Assembly (NCBI GenBank): GCA_036272595.1
Contig: DATAYM010000012.1
Location: 1 to 64,000 of the forward strand
Length of the DNA: 64,000 nucleotides
Direction: 5' to 3'
Origin: Poindextera sp036272595
Lineage (GTDB): Bacteria > Pseudomonadota > Alphaproteobacteria > Caulobacterales > Caulobacteraceae
Below, piece after piece: positions 20,075 to 27,980 of this stretch (positions are counted from its first letter, which is position 1; every line of letters begins with the position of its first letter). Position numbers and translations under genes: made by a program. The notes beneath the pieces are model-generated. The model had not been told where the DNA came from. It saw only the letters and a program-made list of their open reading frames with translations, and did no database searches.

Positions 20075-20575
20075 ATGACCATTCTGCGCACCGCCCTGTG
20101 CCTGGCGGCCGGGGCCGGCCTGCTCTGCGCCTGCTCGAAACCGGCGGCGACCAATCAGGCCGCGGCCGGCTCGGCGGCGCCCGCGGCCTCGTCCGGGCCG
20201 GACGTGACCATCACCGAGACCGACCTGCCGCACCTGAAACCCGGCCTGTGGTCGACCACCGTCACCAGCTCCGTCAACGGCGGCAAGCCGGACGCCAGCA
20301 CCCACTGCGAGACCGGCGAGACCATCAAGCCGCAATCCATGGGCAAGGCCTGCTCGCAGTTCTCGTTCAAGCGCAGCTTCCTGGGCGCCATCGTCATCGA
20401 CGCCACCTGCGGGCGGAACGGCGTGGTCACCACCATGCACATGAACATCCACGGCGACTACAACTCGAGCATCACCGGCGACAGCCAGGTCAGCCTGACC
20501 CTCCCCGGCCAACCCACCCAGAGCTTCACCACCCACACCGAGTCCCACTACGTCGGCCCCTGCCCCGCCGGGTGA
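20075..20575 (+). CDS. DUF3617-like lipoprotein
   Basis: A 166-residue lipoprotein. The lipobox LLCAC places the lipidated Cys at residue 20 and is followed by an Ala/Ser spacer. The domain begins LKPGLWSTTVTSSVNGG and contains four further cysteines (HCETGE, KACSQF, DATCGRNG, GPCPAG), the spacing seen in DUF3617 proteins. Function unknown; probably periplasmic and disulfide-bonded. Confidence 0.85.
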   Translation: MTILRTALCLAAGAGLLCACSKPAATNQAAAGSAAPAASSGPDVTITETDLPHLKPGLWSTTVTSSVNGGKPDASTHCETGETIKPQSMGKACSQFSFKRSFLGAIVIDATCGRNGVVTTMHMNIHGDYNSSITGDSQVSLTLPGQPTQSFTTHTESHYVGPCPAG

Positions 20576-20579
20576 CTTT

Positions 20580-20748
20580 GATCCTCCCCCATCGGGGGAG
20601 GGGGACCATGCGAAGCATGGTGGAGGGGGCTTGCCGCGTCCGCGGCGTCTACAGACCGGACCTGGATCATTCCTGAAACCAGCCCCGCCCGGCTTCGCAC
20701 CCCCTCCACCGCACTACTTGCGGTCCCCCTCCCCCTCCGTGGGAGGAT
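20580..20748. repeat. Family C intergenic inverted repeat (copy C3)
   Basis: GATCCTCCCCCATCGGGGGAG and CCATGCGAAGCATGG form the left arm; the right arm has CACCGCACTACTTGCGG and CCCCCTCCGTGGGAGGAT. It starts 5 bp after the lipoprotein stop. Its right arm overlaps the last codons of the convergent DUF559 gene (stop at 20714). Confidence 0.82.
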
Positions 20749-21115
20749 TGGAAGCGGCTTGATCTGGGAGCGCATCCAGGGCGGCGCGGATGGTGTCGAG
20801 GGCGTCCGCGAGGTTCTTCAGCACGTAGAGCGCGGGCAGGCGCAGGGTGCGGACGCCCTGGCTTGCAAGCCAGGCGTCGCGTCTAGCGTCGCGCTCCGGA
20901 GCGCCGGCGAGGTTGTGGGTTTCGCTATCGACCTCCACCGCCAGCTTCGCGTGGTCGCAGTAGAAGTCGAGCACGTAGACGCCCATCGGGTGCTGGCGGC
21001 GGAAATGGCCGCCGAGGGCATTCCGGCGCAGGCCGCGCCAGAGCAGCACCTCCGGCAGGCTCATCTTGCGGCGGAGGATCCGCGCGCGGCTCCTGGTGGT
21101 GCGCGGCGCTTCCAC
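20714..21115 (-). CDS. DUF559 (Vsr-like endonuclease fold) protein
   Basis: A 133-residue DUF559 protein. SLPEVLLWRGLRRNALGGHFRRQHPMGVYVLDFYC is the family signature, with the acidic residues of the restriction-endonuclease-like fold in LDFYC (Asp) and VEVDSETH (Glu/Asp). Nuclease activity is family inference. The last 12 or so residues (NPPTEGEGDRK) are encoded by the family C repeat, so the ancestral stop was probably lost into the repeat. It lies 16 bp downstream of the glutathione peroxidase gene on the same strand and is likely cotranscribed. Confidence 0.87.
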   Translation of the reverse strand: MEAPRTTRSRARILRRKMSLPEVLLWRGLRRNALGGHFRRQHPMGVYVLDFYCDHAKLAVEVDSETHNLAGAPERDARRDAWLASQGVRTLRLPALYVLKNLADALDTIRAALDALPDQAASNPPTEGEGDRK

Positions 21116-21131
21116 CGCGGCGGCGGTCTCT

Positions 21132-21647
21132 TTACTTCGCCAGTTCCGCCTCGATCGCGCCGACGATGATCGGGTCGTCGGGGGTCATGCGGGGGGAGAA
21201 GCGGCGGGCGACGTGGCCGTCCTTGGCGAGCAGGAACTTCTCGAAGTTCCACATCACCGAGCCATCGGCGGGCGCGCGGTCGCCGGCGCCTTCGGCCACC
21301 GGCACCGCCTTGGTCAGGGCGGCGTAGAGCGGGTGCTGGCCCTCGCCCTTGACCACGATCTTCTCGAACATCGGGAACTTGACGCCGAAATTGGTGGTGC
21401 AGAAACCGGCGATCTCTTCGTTGCTCCCCGGCTCCTGGCCGCCGAACTCGTTGGCGGGGAAGCCGGTGACCACCAAGCCCTTGTCGGCGTAGTTTTCGTA
21501 GAGCTTCTCCAGCCCTTCGTACTGGGGGGTCAGGCCGCACTTGGAGGCGACGTTGACCACCAGGACCACCTTGCCCTTATAGTCGCCGAGCGAGGCTGGC
21601 GCCCCGTCGATGCGGTTGACGGCGATGTCGTGGACGGTCTCGGCCAT
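21132..21647 (-). CDS. Glutathione peroxidase family thiol peroxidase
   Basis: A 171-residue peroxidase reducing hydroperoxides with thioredoxin or glutathione. The peroxidatic cysteine is C37 in NVASKCGLTPQY, the tetrad is completed by Gln71 (FGGQEPG) and the Trp/Asn of MWNFEKFL, and GFPANEFGGQEPGS is intact. It is a Cys, not selenocysteine, form. Its downstream neighbour DUF559 is probably in the same transcript. Confidence 0.95.
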   Translation of the reverse strand: MAETVHDIAVNRIDGAPASLGDYKGKVVLVVNVASKCGLTPQYEGLEKLYENYADKGLVVTGFPANEFGGQEPGSNEEIAGFCTTNFGVKFPMFEKIVVKGEGQHPLYAALTKAVPVAEGAGDRAPADGSVMWNFEKFLLAKDGHVARRFSPRMTPDDPIIVGAIEAELAK

Positions 21648-21758
21648 GGCGCGGCCTCCCTTGAGTTGGTTGAGCCCACCCTAGGCGCGCCATGTGATGG
21701 GCTCAAGACAGGGAGCGGCTGCGAGCAAGCCTGACAACCGATCGCGCCGGTCTCTCAA

Positions 21759-21858
21759 CCGTCATCCCCCGCTGGAGCGGAGCGGAATGCGGGGGACCCA
21801 TGAACACCTGATCAAAGACGGTGATCATGGGTGGCCCGAACAAGTCGGGCCATGACGG
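21759..21858. repeat. Family A cloverleaf repeat (copy A3, cleanest)
   Basis: A 100-bp element with perfect outer stem CCGTCAT/ATGACGG, first arm CCCCCGC/GCGGGGG, second arm ACCCATGA/TCATGGGT with an inner CACC/GGTG, and third arm GGCCCGA-acaag-TCGGGCC. It lies 36 bp beyond the Hsp20 stop and 112 bp upstream of the glutathione peroxidase start, both minus strand. Confidence 0.9.
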
Positions 21859-21893
21859 AATAAGAGAGAACGAGAGCGCTGGATGGGGATCGG

Positions 21894-22601
21894 CTAACCC
21901 TGGATCTCGATCTTCGACTTCTGCGGGCCGGCCTCGGCGTTGCGGGGCAGGGTGATCTTCAGGACGCCGTCGCGGAACTCGGCCTTGATCTGGTCGCGCT
22001 TGACGTCGGCCGGGATCGGGAAGGCCCGTTCGAAGCGGCCGAAGCGGCGTTCGCTGATCCGGTAGGAGGCGCTGGCGTCGTCGCGGGTCTCGGCCTTGTG
22101 GCCGGAGAGGGTCAGCATGTCGCCGTTGATCGCCAGGTCGACATCCTCACGGGTCAGGCCCGGCAGCTCGACGTCGAGCAGATAGGCGTCGTCCGTCTCC
22201 TTGATGTCCGTCGCCGGCATGCCGAACAGCGGCGCGGCGCCGCCGGCGGCGAAGGGGCGGACGGCGCGCATCGCCGGGAACAGGCCGAAGCCGGCCACCT
22301 GGCGGAAGGCGTCGTCGAACCAGCGGTTCATCTCCATCTGCATGGCGGTGAACGGCTCCATCGAGGCGCGCCAGCTCTCGGCGACCTCGCGGCCGGCGCG
22401 GCGGCCGGTCTCGGCCAGCTGACGGCCGGTCTCGGCGGCGTCCTTGGCCATGTCGCCGGCCTTCTCGCCGGCTTCGCGCTGGAAGGAGCGGGCTTCGCCC
22501 TCGACGGACTGGCCGCCGTTGGGTCCGGCGCCTTGGCCGGTGCGAGGCGGCTGGGATTGCGCCTTGTCGGCGGCGGGCGTGGATTGTGGGATCTCGGCCA
22601 T
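21894..22601 (-). CDS. Hsp20/alpha-crystallin small heat shock protein
   Basis: A 235-residue ATP-independent chaperone. The alpha-crystallin domain covers residues about 135-225 (MPATDIKETDDAYLLDVELPG ... LTLSG ... RRFGRFERAFPIP ... FRDGVLKITLPR). An unusually long N-terminus contains a Gln/Pro-rich leader and an amphipathic helix with repeated GEKAGDMAKDAAETGRQLAE-like units. GGAGG lies 5 nt before the chosen ATG at 22601. Single gene; the heat-shock promoter was not identifiable by eye. Confidence 0.93.
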   Translation of the reverse strand: MAEIPQSTPAADKAQSQPPRTGQGAGPNGGQSVEGEARSFQREAGEKAGDMAKDAAETGRQLAETGRRAGREVAESWRASMEPFTAMQMEMNRWFDDAFRQVAGFGLFPAMRAVRPFAAGGAAPLFGMPATDIKETDDAYLLDVELPGLTREDVDLAINGDMLTLSGHKAETRDDASASYRISERRFGRFERAFPIPADVKRDQIKAEFRDGVLKITLPRNAEAGPQKSKIEIQG

Positions 22602-22745
22602 GAAGGCCTCCGTTGGCTTTAGGTGGGTTGAAGTCGCCTCGCGCCCCCGAGCCTCAGGCCCACAATCGCGAAGGAGCATCTGTGTTCCGCGACGGCAGGA
22701 TCAACTTTTTGCAACAGATGCGGCATGGCGCCGTAAGACGCGTCG

Positions 22746-23612
22746 GTGACCGGACAAGCCCTGCAGATCATCGCCCGCGGCCCGCGCGCCGACGCCGAGG
22801 CCGCCGCCCGCGCGGTCGATGCGGACCTCGCCCTGGAGGCCGCGACCTACTCCATCCTGGAGGAGGACGAGGCCAGGGACGTCTGGCGCATCGACGCCTT
22901 TCCGACCACGGACGAGGAGGCCGACGGCTTTCGCCGCGTGCTGGACGGCTGGCCGGCGCTGTCGGTGGCGGTCGAGGCGCTGGCCGACGCCGACTGGCTG
23001 GCCATGGCGCTGTCGGGCCTGCCGCCAGTGCGGGCCGGCCGCTTCTTCGTGTTCGGCCAGCACGACCGCGGCCGCGCGCCGCCGAACGCGGTGAACCTGC
23101 GCATCGAGGCGGGCGCCGCCTTCGGCACCGGCCACCATGGCACGACGGTCGGCTGCCTGATCGAATTCGACCGGCTGCGCAAGGCCCGCCGCTTCGACCG
23201 CGTGCTCGACGTCGGGACCGGCACCGGCGTGCTGGCGATCGCCGCGGCGCGGACCGGAAGCCGCGTCGTGCGCGGCACCGACATCGATCCGGCCTCGGTG
23301 CGCATCGCCGGCGAAAACGCCCGCATCAACCGCGCCCAGGCCCGCTTCTTCGCCACCAGCGGCCTGAAGCATCCGGCCATCGCCGCCGCCGGGCCCTATG
23401 ACCTGGTGTTCGCCAACATCCTGGCCCGGCCGCTGATCGGCCTCGCCCACCCCATCGCCCTGGCCCTGGCCCCCGGCGGCCGGGTGATCCTGTCCGGCCT
23501 GCTGCGCCACCAGGAGCGCGCCGTGCGCGCCGCCTACCTGGCCGAGGACCTGAGATTCGAGCGCCGGCTCTATCGCGACGCCTGGGTGACGCTGGTCATG
23601 GCGCACGGCTAA
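22746..23612 (+). CDS. prmA: 50S ribosomal protein L11 methyltransferase
   Basis: A 288-residue SAM-dependent methyltransferase that trimethylates ribosomal protein L11. The N-terminal substrate-recognition region is followed by the class I SAM fold: FGTGHHGTT, VLDVGTGTGVLAIAAA (motif I), GTDIDPASV and the NIL active-site loop (FANILARPL). Starts at GTG. Family length is normal. A C/G hairpin (23617-23639) separates it from the aminopeptidase gene 41 bp downstream. Confidence 0.93.
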   Translation: MTGQALQIIARGPRADAEAAARAVDADLALEAATYSILEEDEARDVWRIDAFPTTDEEADGFRRVLDGWPALSVAVEALADADWLAMALSGLPPVRAGRFFVFGQHDRGRAPPNAVNLRIEAGAAFGTGHHGTTVGCLIEFDRLRKARRFDRVLDVGTGTGVLAIAAARTGSRVVRGTDIDPASVRIAGENARINRAQARFFATSGLKHPAIAAAGPYDLVFANILARPLIGLAHPIALALAPGGRVILSGLLRHQERAVRAAYLAEDLRFERRLYRDAWVTLVMAHG

Positions 23613-23616
23613 GCGT

Positions 23617-23639
23617 CCTTCTCCCGCGGGGGGAGAAGG
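23617..23639 (+). terminator. C/G-rich hairpin between prmA and aminopeptidase
   Basis: CCTTCTCCC and GGGAGAAGG pair over a short CGCGG loop, 5 bp after the prmA stop. There is no convincing T run (GGTTATTTG follows), so it may be a weak terminator, an attenuating hairpin or a solitary arm of the family C repeats. Confidence 0.45.
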
Positions 23640-23653
23640 GTTATTTGTGCTGC

Positions 23654-25468
23654 ATGCGCCAGACCTTCGATGAGACCACCGACCCCTCGTTCGGCCGCAA
23701 GCACCTTCCGCTGATCCGCCAGGCCATGGCGGCGCAGGGGCTGGACGGCTTCCTCGCCCCGCACGAGGACGAGCACCAGAACGAATACCTGCCCGCCGCC
23801 AACGACCGACTGGCCTGGGCCACCGGCTTCACCGGCTCGGCCGGGGCGGCGGTGATCCTGAAGGACAAGGCGGCCATCTTCGTCGACGGCCGCTATGCCC
23901 TGCAGGTGCGCGACCAGGTCGACCCGCAGCTGTTCGAGGTGCGCGACCTGATGGACGGCGGCGTGCCGGCCTATCTGGAGAGCGCGCTGGCGAGCGGCCA
24001 GACCGTCGGCTACGACCCGCGCCTGCACAGCCCCGACGCGCTCGAGCGGCTGAGCGCCGCCGCCGCCAAGGCCGGGGCGGCGCTTAAGGCCGTGGCCGCC
24101 AATCCGCTCGACCAGGCCTGGGGCGCGGCGCGCCCGGCCCAGCCGGCCGCCGCCGTGGCGCCGCATCCGCTGGAGTTCGCCGGCGAATCCTCCGCCGACA
24201 AGCGCGCGCGGATCGGCGAGGCCCTGCACGACAGCGGCGCCGACGCGGCGGTGCTGACCGCGCCGGCCTCGATCGCCTGGCTGTTCAACATCCGCGGCGG
24301 CGACGTGATCCGCTCGCCGCTGCCGCTGGCCCAGGCGATCCTGCATGCGGACGGCGCGGCCACCCTGTTCCTCGACCCGGCCAAGGTCTCGCCCGAGCTG
24401 CCGGCCTGGCTGGGCAACGCGGTGACGCTGGCGCCGCCCGAGGCCCTGCCCGGGGCGCTGGCCGAACTGAAGGGCCGCCGGGTGGTGGTCGATCCAGCCC
24501 AGTCCTCCGCCTGGTATTTCGAGACCCTGGCGAACGCCGGCGCCGAGATCGTCCGCGCCCCCGACCCCACCGCCCTTCCCCGCGCCCGCAAAAACGCGGT
24601 GGAGATCGAGGGCTCGCGCCGGGCGCACATCCGCGACGGCGCGGCCCTGACCCGCTTCCTGCACTGGCTGGCCACCGACGCCCAGACCAGCCTGCCCGAC
24701 GAGGTCGAGATCGTGCGGACCCTGGAGGGCTTCCGCGAAGCCACCGGGGCGCTGAAGGACCTCTCCTTCGACACCATCGCCGGGGCGGCCTCCAACGGCG
24801 CCATCGTCCACTACCGCCCCACCTTGCGCCTGAACAAGCGGGTCGAGCAGGGCTCGCTGCTATTGGTGGATTCCGGCGCCCAGTACCTGGACGGCACCAC
24901 CGACGTCACCCGTACCGTCGCCATCGGCGAGCCGACGCCGGAGATGCGCGACCGCTTCACCCGCGTGCTGAAGGGCCACCTGGCGCTGGCGCGGGTGCGC
25001 TTTCCGGCCGGCACCACCGGCTCCAGCCTCGATCCGCTGGCGCGCGCGCCGCTGTGGGCCGCCGGGCTGGACTACGACCACGGCACCGGCCACGGCGTCG
25101 GCAGCTATCTGGGGGTCCACGAGGGGCCGCAGCGCATCTCCAAGGCGCCCAGCACCGTGGCGCTGCAGCCCGGCATGATCGTCTCCAACGAGCCCGGCTA
25201 CTACAAGGAAGGCGCGTTCGGCATCCGCATCGAGACCCTGCAGGTGGTCACCGAGGCCGCCCCCATCCCCGGCGGCGAGCGGCCGATGCTGGGGTTCGAG
25301 ACCCTGACCCTGGCGCCGATCGACCGGCGGCTGATCGACCTGGCCCTGATGACCGCCGAGGAGATCGAACAGCTGGACGCCTACCACGCCCGCGTCCTGG
25401 CCGTGATCGCCCCCCTGGTCCCCCCCGACGTCGCCGCCTGGCTGAAGGACGCCTGCGCGCCGCTGTAA
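23654..25468 (+). CDS. Xaa-Pro aminopeptidase (M24B family)
   Basis: A cytoplasmic metallopeptidase of 604 residues that removes N-terminal residues preceding proline. It is a three-domain long form: two creatinase-like N-terminal domains (about 15-300), then the pita-bread catalytic domain with metal ligands in VDSGAQYLDGTTDVTRT (two Asp), GTGHGVG (His), SNEPGYY (Glu) and FETLTL (Glu). The ATG at 23654 gives MRQTFDETTDPSF, preferred over an upstream TTG. Family C repeat follows. Confidence 0.93.
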   Translation: MRQTFDETTDPSFGRKHLPLIRQAMAAQGLDGFLAPHEDEHQNEYLPAANDRLAWATGFTGSAGAAVILKDKAAIFVDGRYALQVRDQVDPQLFEVRDLMDGGVPAYLESALASGQTVGYDPRLHSPDALERLSAAAAKAGAALKAVAANPLDQAWGAARPAQPAAAVAPHPLEFAGESSADKRARIGEALHDSGADAAVLTAPASIAWLFNIRGGDVIRSPLPLAQAILHADGAATLFLDPAKVSPELPAWLGNAVTLAPPEALPGALAELKGRRVVVDPAQSSAWYFETLANAGAEIVRAPDPTALPRARKNAVEIEGSRRAHIRDGAALTRFLHWLATDAQTSLPDEVEIVRTLEGFREATGALKDLSFDTIAGAASNGAIVHYRPTLRLNKRVEQGSLLLVDSGAQYLDGTTDVTRTVAIGEPTPEMRDRFTRVLKGHLALARVRFPAGTTGSSLDPLARAPLWAAGLDYDHGTGHGVGSYLGVHEGPQRISKAPSTVALQPGMIVSNEPGYYKEGAFGIRIETLQVVTEAAPIPGGERPMLGFETLTLAPIDRRLIDLALMTAEEIEQLDAYHARVLAVIAPLVPPDVAAWLKDACAPL

Positions 25469-25481
25469 GGGCGGCCTCTCT

Positions 25482-25658
25482 GATCCTCCCCCGTTGGGGG
25501 AGGGGGACCATCCGAAGGATGGTGGAGGGGGCCTTGCCGCTCGCATCGGCATTCGAAATGGCGAACCTGGTCCAGGGCCTCCTTGAAACGGGCGCTGACG
25601 ACTTCGCACCCCCTCCACCGCGTTTCACGCGGTCCCCCTCCCCCTACGGGTGAGGATC
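25482..25658. repeat. Family C intergenic inverted repeat (copy C4)
   Basis: The left arm GATCCTCCCCCGTTGGGGGAG with ACCATCCGAAGGATGGT is answered on the right by CACCGCGTTTCACGCGGT and CCCCTACGGGTGAGGATC. It fills the convergent gap and runs into the 3' end of ligA, providing its last codons and TAG stop (25644). Confidence 0.82.
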
Positions 25659-27779
25659 TTGGGAGTCAGGTTCTCCGCTTTGCGGGGCGAGGGTTCCGAT
25701 CAGGGCCAGCCATTCGTCTTCGGTGAGGACCTGCAGGCCGAGTTCCGCCGCGGTCTTCAGTTTCGAGCCGGCGCCGGGGCCCGCGACGACGATGTCGGTC
25801 TTCTTCGACACCGAGGATGAGACCTTGGCGCCCAGGGCCTCGGCCTGGGCCTTGGCCTCGTCGCGGGTCAGGCGCTCCAGCGCGCCGGTGAAGACCACGG
25901 TCTTGCCGGCCACCGCCGTGTCGGTCTTCGGCGCCTCGGCGTCGAGGATGTCCAGCTGGCCCGCCAGGTTGGCGACCATCTTGCGGTTATGGTCCTCGGC
26001 GAAGAAGGCCGCCGCCGCCTCGATCACCGCCCCGCCGACCTGGTCGAGCGCGTCCAGCTCGGCGATGGCCTCGGGATCGCGGTCGGCGACCTTGTCCATA
26101 GCCTCCAGGAAGGCGGCGGCGGTGAGGTAGCCGCGCGCCATGGTCACCGCGGTGGTCTCGCCAATGTGGCGGATGCCCAGGCCATAGATGAAGCGGTCCA
26201 GCGGGATGGTCCGCCGCGCCTCGATGTTGCGCACCAGGTTGGCCACCGAGGTCTCGCCATAGCGGTCGCGCTCGAGCAGCAGGGCCAGGGCCGCCTCGTT
26301 GCGCGCCAAGCGGAAGATGTCGGCCGGCTCCCGGATCAGGCCCTCGTCGTAAAAGGCCTGCAGCTGCTTGACGCCAAGGCCCTCGATGTCGAAGGCGCGG
26401 CGCGAGACGAAGTGGATCAGGTGCTCGACGCGCTGGAACGGGCAGGCGAACTCGCCGGTGCAGCGGCGCACCACGGTCTCGGCGCCCGAGGCGGTGGTCT
26501 CGCGCTTCAGCTCGGTGTGCAGCGGGCACGGGCAGTGGGTGGGGAAGACGTAGGGCTCGGCGCCCTTGGGCCGCTCGCCCAGCACCACGCCGGTGATCTG
26601 CGGGATGACGTCCCCGGCGCGCTGGACGATGACGGTGTCGCCGATGCGCAGGTCCTTGCGGGCGATCTCGTCGGCGTTGTGCAGGGTGGCGTTGACCACC
26701 ACCACGCCGCCAACGGTGACCGGCTGCAGCCGCGCCACCGGGGTCACCGCGCCGGTCCGGCCGACCTGGATGTCGATGGCCGTGAGGACGGTGCGGGCCT
26801 GTTCGGCCGGGAACTTGCGCGCCACCGCCCAGCGCGGCGAGCGGGAGACGAAGCCCAGCCGGCCCTGCCAGTCCAGCCGGTCGACCTTGTAGACCACCCC
26901 GTCGAGGTCGAAGCTGAGCTTTGGCCTCAGCGTCTCCATCTTCGCATAGGCGTCCAGCAGGCCCTCGGCGCCCTCCACCCGCGCCGCCCGCGGCGTGACG
27001 GCGAAGCCCCAGGCCTTGAGCGCCGCCAGCGCCTGCCACTGGGTCTCGGCGAACGGCGCGCTGGCCAGCCCCCAGGCATAGGCGAAGAAGCGCAGGCGCC
27101 GCGAGGCGGTGATCTTCGGGTCGATCTGGCGCAGCGAGCCGGCGGCGGCGTTGCGCGGATTGACGTAGGTGCGCTGGCCGGCGGCCTCGGCGGCGGCGTT
27201 CAGGGCGGCGAAGTCGTCGTGGCCGAAATAGACCTCGCCGCGCACCTCGATCAGCTCCGGCCAGCCGGACCCCTTCAGCCGCTGCGGGATCTCGCCGATG
27301 GTGCGCAGGTTCTCGGTGACATCCTCGCCCACCCGGCCGTCGCCGCGGGTGGCGCCCTGGACCAGCACGCCCTTCTCGTAGCGCAACGAGGCGGACAGGC
27401 CGTCGATCTTCGGCTCGGCGGTATAGGCGACCACCTCGTCGCCGAGCCGCAGGAAGCGGCGCACCCGGGCGTCGAACTCGACGGCGTCGGCGTCGGAAAA
27501 GGCGTTGTCCAGCGACAGCATCGGCGTGCCGTGCTCGACCGGCGAAAAGGCCTCCGCCCGCGCCGCGCCGACGCGCAGGGAGGGCGAATTCTCCCGCACC
27601 AGATGCGGAAACCGGGCCTCGATCTCGCCGTTACGGCGCTTCAGCGCGTCATAGTCCGCGTCGGAGAGGCTGGGCGCATCCTCCCGGAAATAGCGGATGT
27701 CGTTGGCGGCGATCTCGTCGGCGAGCCTGGTCAGCTCCTCGACAGCCTCGGCCTCGGTCAATTCGTCGACAGGCTTCAT
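25644..27779 (-). CDS. ligA: NAD-dependent DNA ligase LigA
   Basis: The essential replicative ligase, 711 residues. The nucleotidyl lysine is K124 in AEPKIDGLSAS. The OB fold, a zinc region with CPCP...RRCTGEFACPFQR, four helix-hairpin-helix motifs and a C-terminal BRCT domain (VAGKTVVFTGALERLTRDEAK) follow in order. The final residues after LIGTLAPQSGEPDSQ are encoded by the family C repeat. It lies downstream of recN-bamD-lpxC-ftsZ as in many alphaproteobacteria, separated from recN by a family B repeat. Confidence 0.97.
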   Translation of the reverse strand: MKPVDELTEAEAVEELTRLADEIAANDIRYFREDAPSLSDADYDALKRRNGEIEARFPHLVRENSPSLRVGAARAEAFSPVEHGTPMLSLDNAFSDADAVEFDARVRRFLRLGDEVVAYTAEPKIDGLSASLRYEKGVLVQGATRGDGRVGEDVTENLRTIGEIPQRLKGSGWPELIEVRGEVYFGHDDFAALNAAAEAAGQRTYVNPRNAAAGSLRQIDPKITASRRLRFFAYAWGLASAPFAETQWQALAALKAWGFAVTPRAARVEGAEGLLDAYAKMETLRPKLSFDLDGVVYKVDRLDWQGRLGFVSRSPRWAVARKFPAEQARTVLTAIDIQVGRTGAVTPVARLQPVTVGGVVVVNATLHNADEIARKDLRIGDTVIVQRAGDVIPQITGVVLGERPKGAEPYVFPTHCPCPLHTELKRETTASGAETVVRRCTGEFACPFQRVEHLIHFVSRRAFDIEGLGVKQLQAFYDEGLIREPADIFRLARNEAALALLLERDRYGETSVANLVRNIEARRTIPLDRFIYGLGIRHIGETTAVTMARGYLTAAAFLEAMDKVADRDPEAIAELDALDQVGGAVIEAAAAFFAEDHNRKMVANLAGQLDILDAEAPKTDTAVAGKTVVFTGALERLTRDEAKAQAEALGAKVSSSVSKKTDIVVAGPGAGSKLKTAAELGLQVLTEDEWLALIGTLAPQSGEPDSQDPHP

Positions 27780-27785
27780 TAGATC

Positions 27786-27965
27786 CGCTCACCCCGCGAA
27801 CGCGGGGACCCAGGTTTTTTTGACACCAAGCACACAAAGCACACCAAGGGTCAGCACCGACCTTTTCTCTGCTTGGTGTGCTTTGTGGTCGATCTTCGGG
27901 GCTCTCCGCAACTCACCCTTCGCAGCAGAAAAAGCCTGGATCCCCGCGTTCGCGGGGATGAGCGG
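27786..27965. repeat. Family B repeat with CCAAGCACA units (copy B3)
   Basis: The outer arms CCGCTCACCCCGCG and CGCGGGGATGAGCGG are inverted. Inside, ACACCAAGCACACAAAGCAC (about 27822-27848) faces the complementary TGCTTGGTGTGCTTTGTGG (about 27870-27889). It fills the 201-bp gap between recN and ligA, both minus strand. Confidence 0.82.
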
Positions 27966-27980
27966 AGGAAAAGAGCGGAC

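Noticed and set aside
21759..21858. Cloverleaf element as a tRNA or tRNA-like gene
   Set aside because: Arm lengths and loops do not match tRNA, there is no T-loop GTTC or anticodon arm, and all stems are longer or differently spaced than in tRNA.
26400..26540. Abnormal zinc finger in LigA (C-x-C spacing in CPCP)
   Set aside because: The four cysteines and the RRCTGEFACPFQR half are present; the first-pair spacing may be a clade variant and is not enough to call the ligase defective.
25989..27782. Long plus-strand open frame (597 codons) opposite ligA
   Set aside because: Composition is the Gly/Arg/His/Gln-rich antisense pattern of a high-GC gene; ligA on the other strand has all family motifs.
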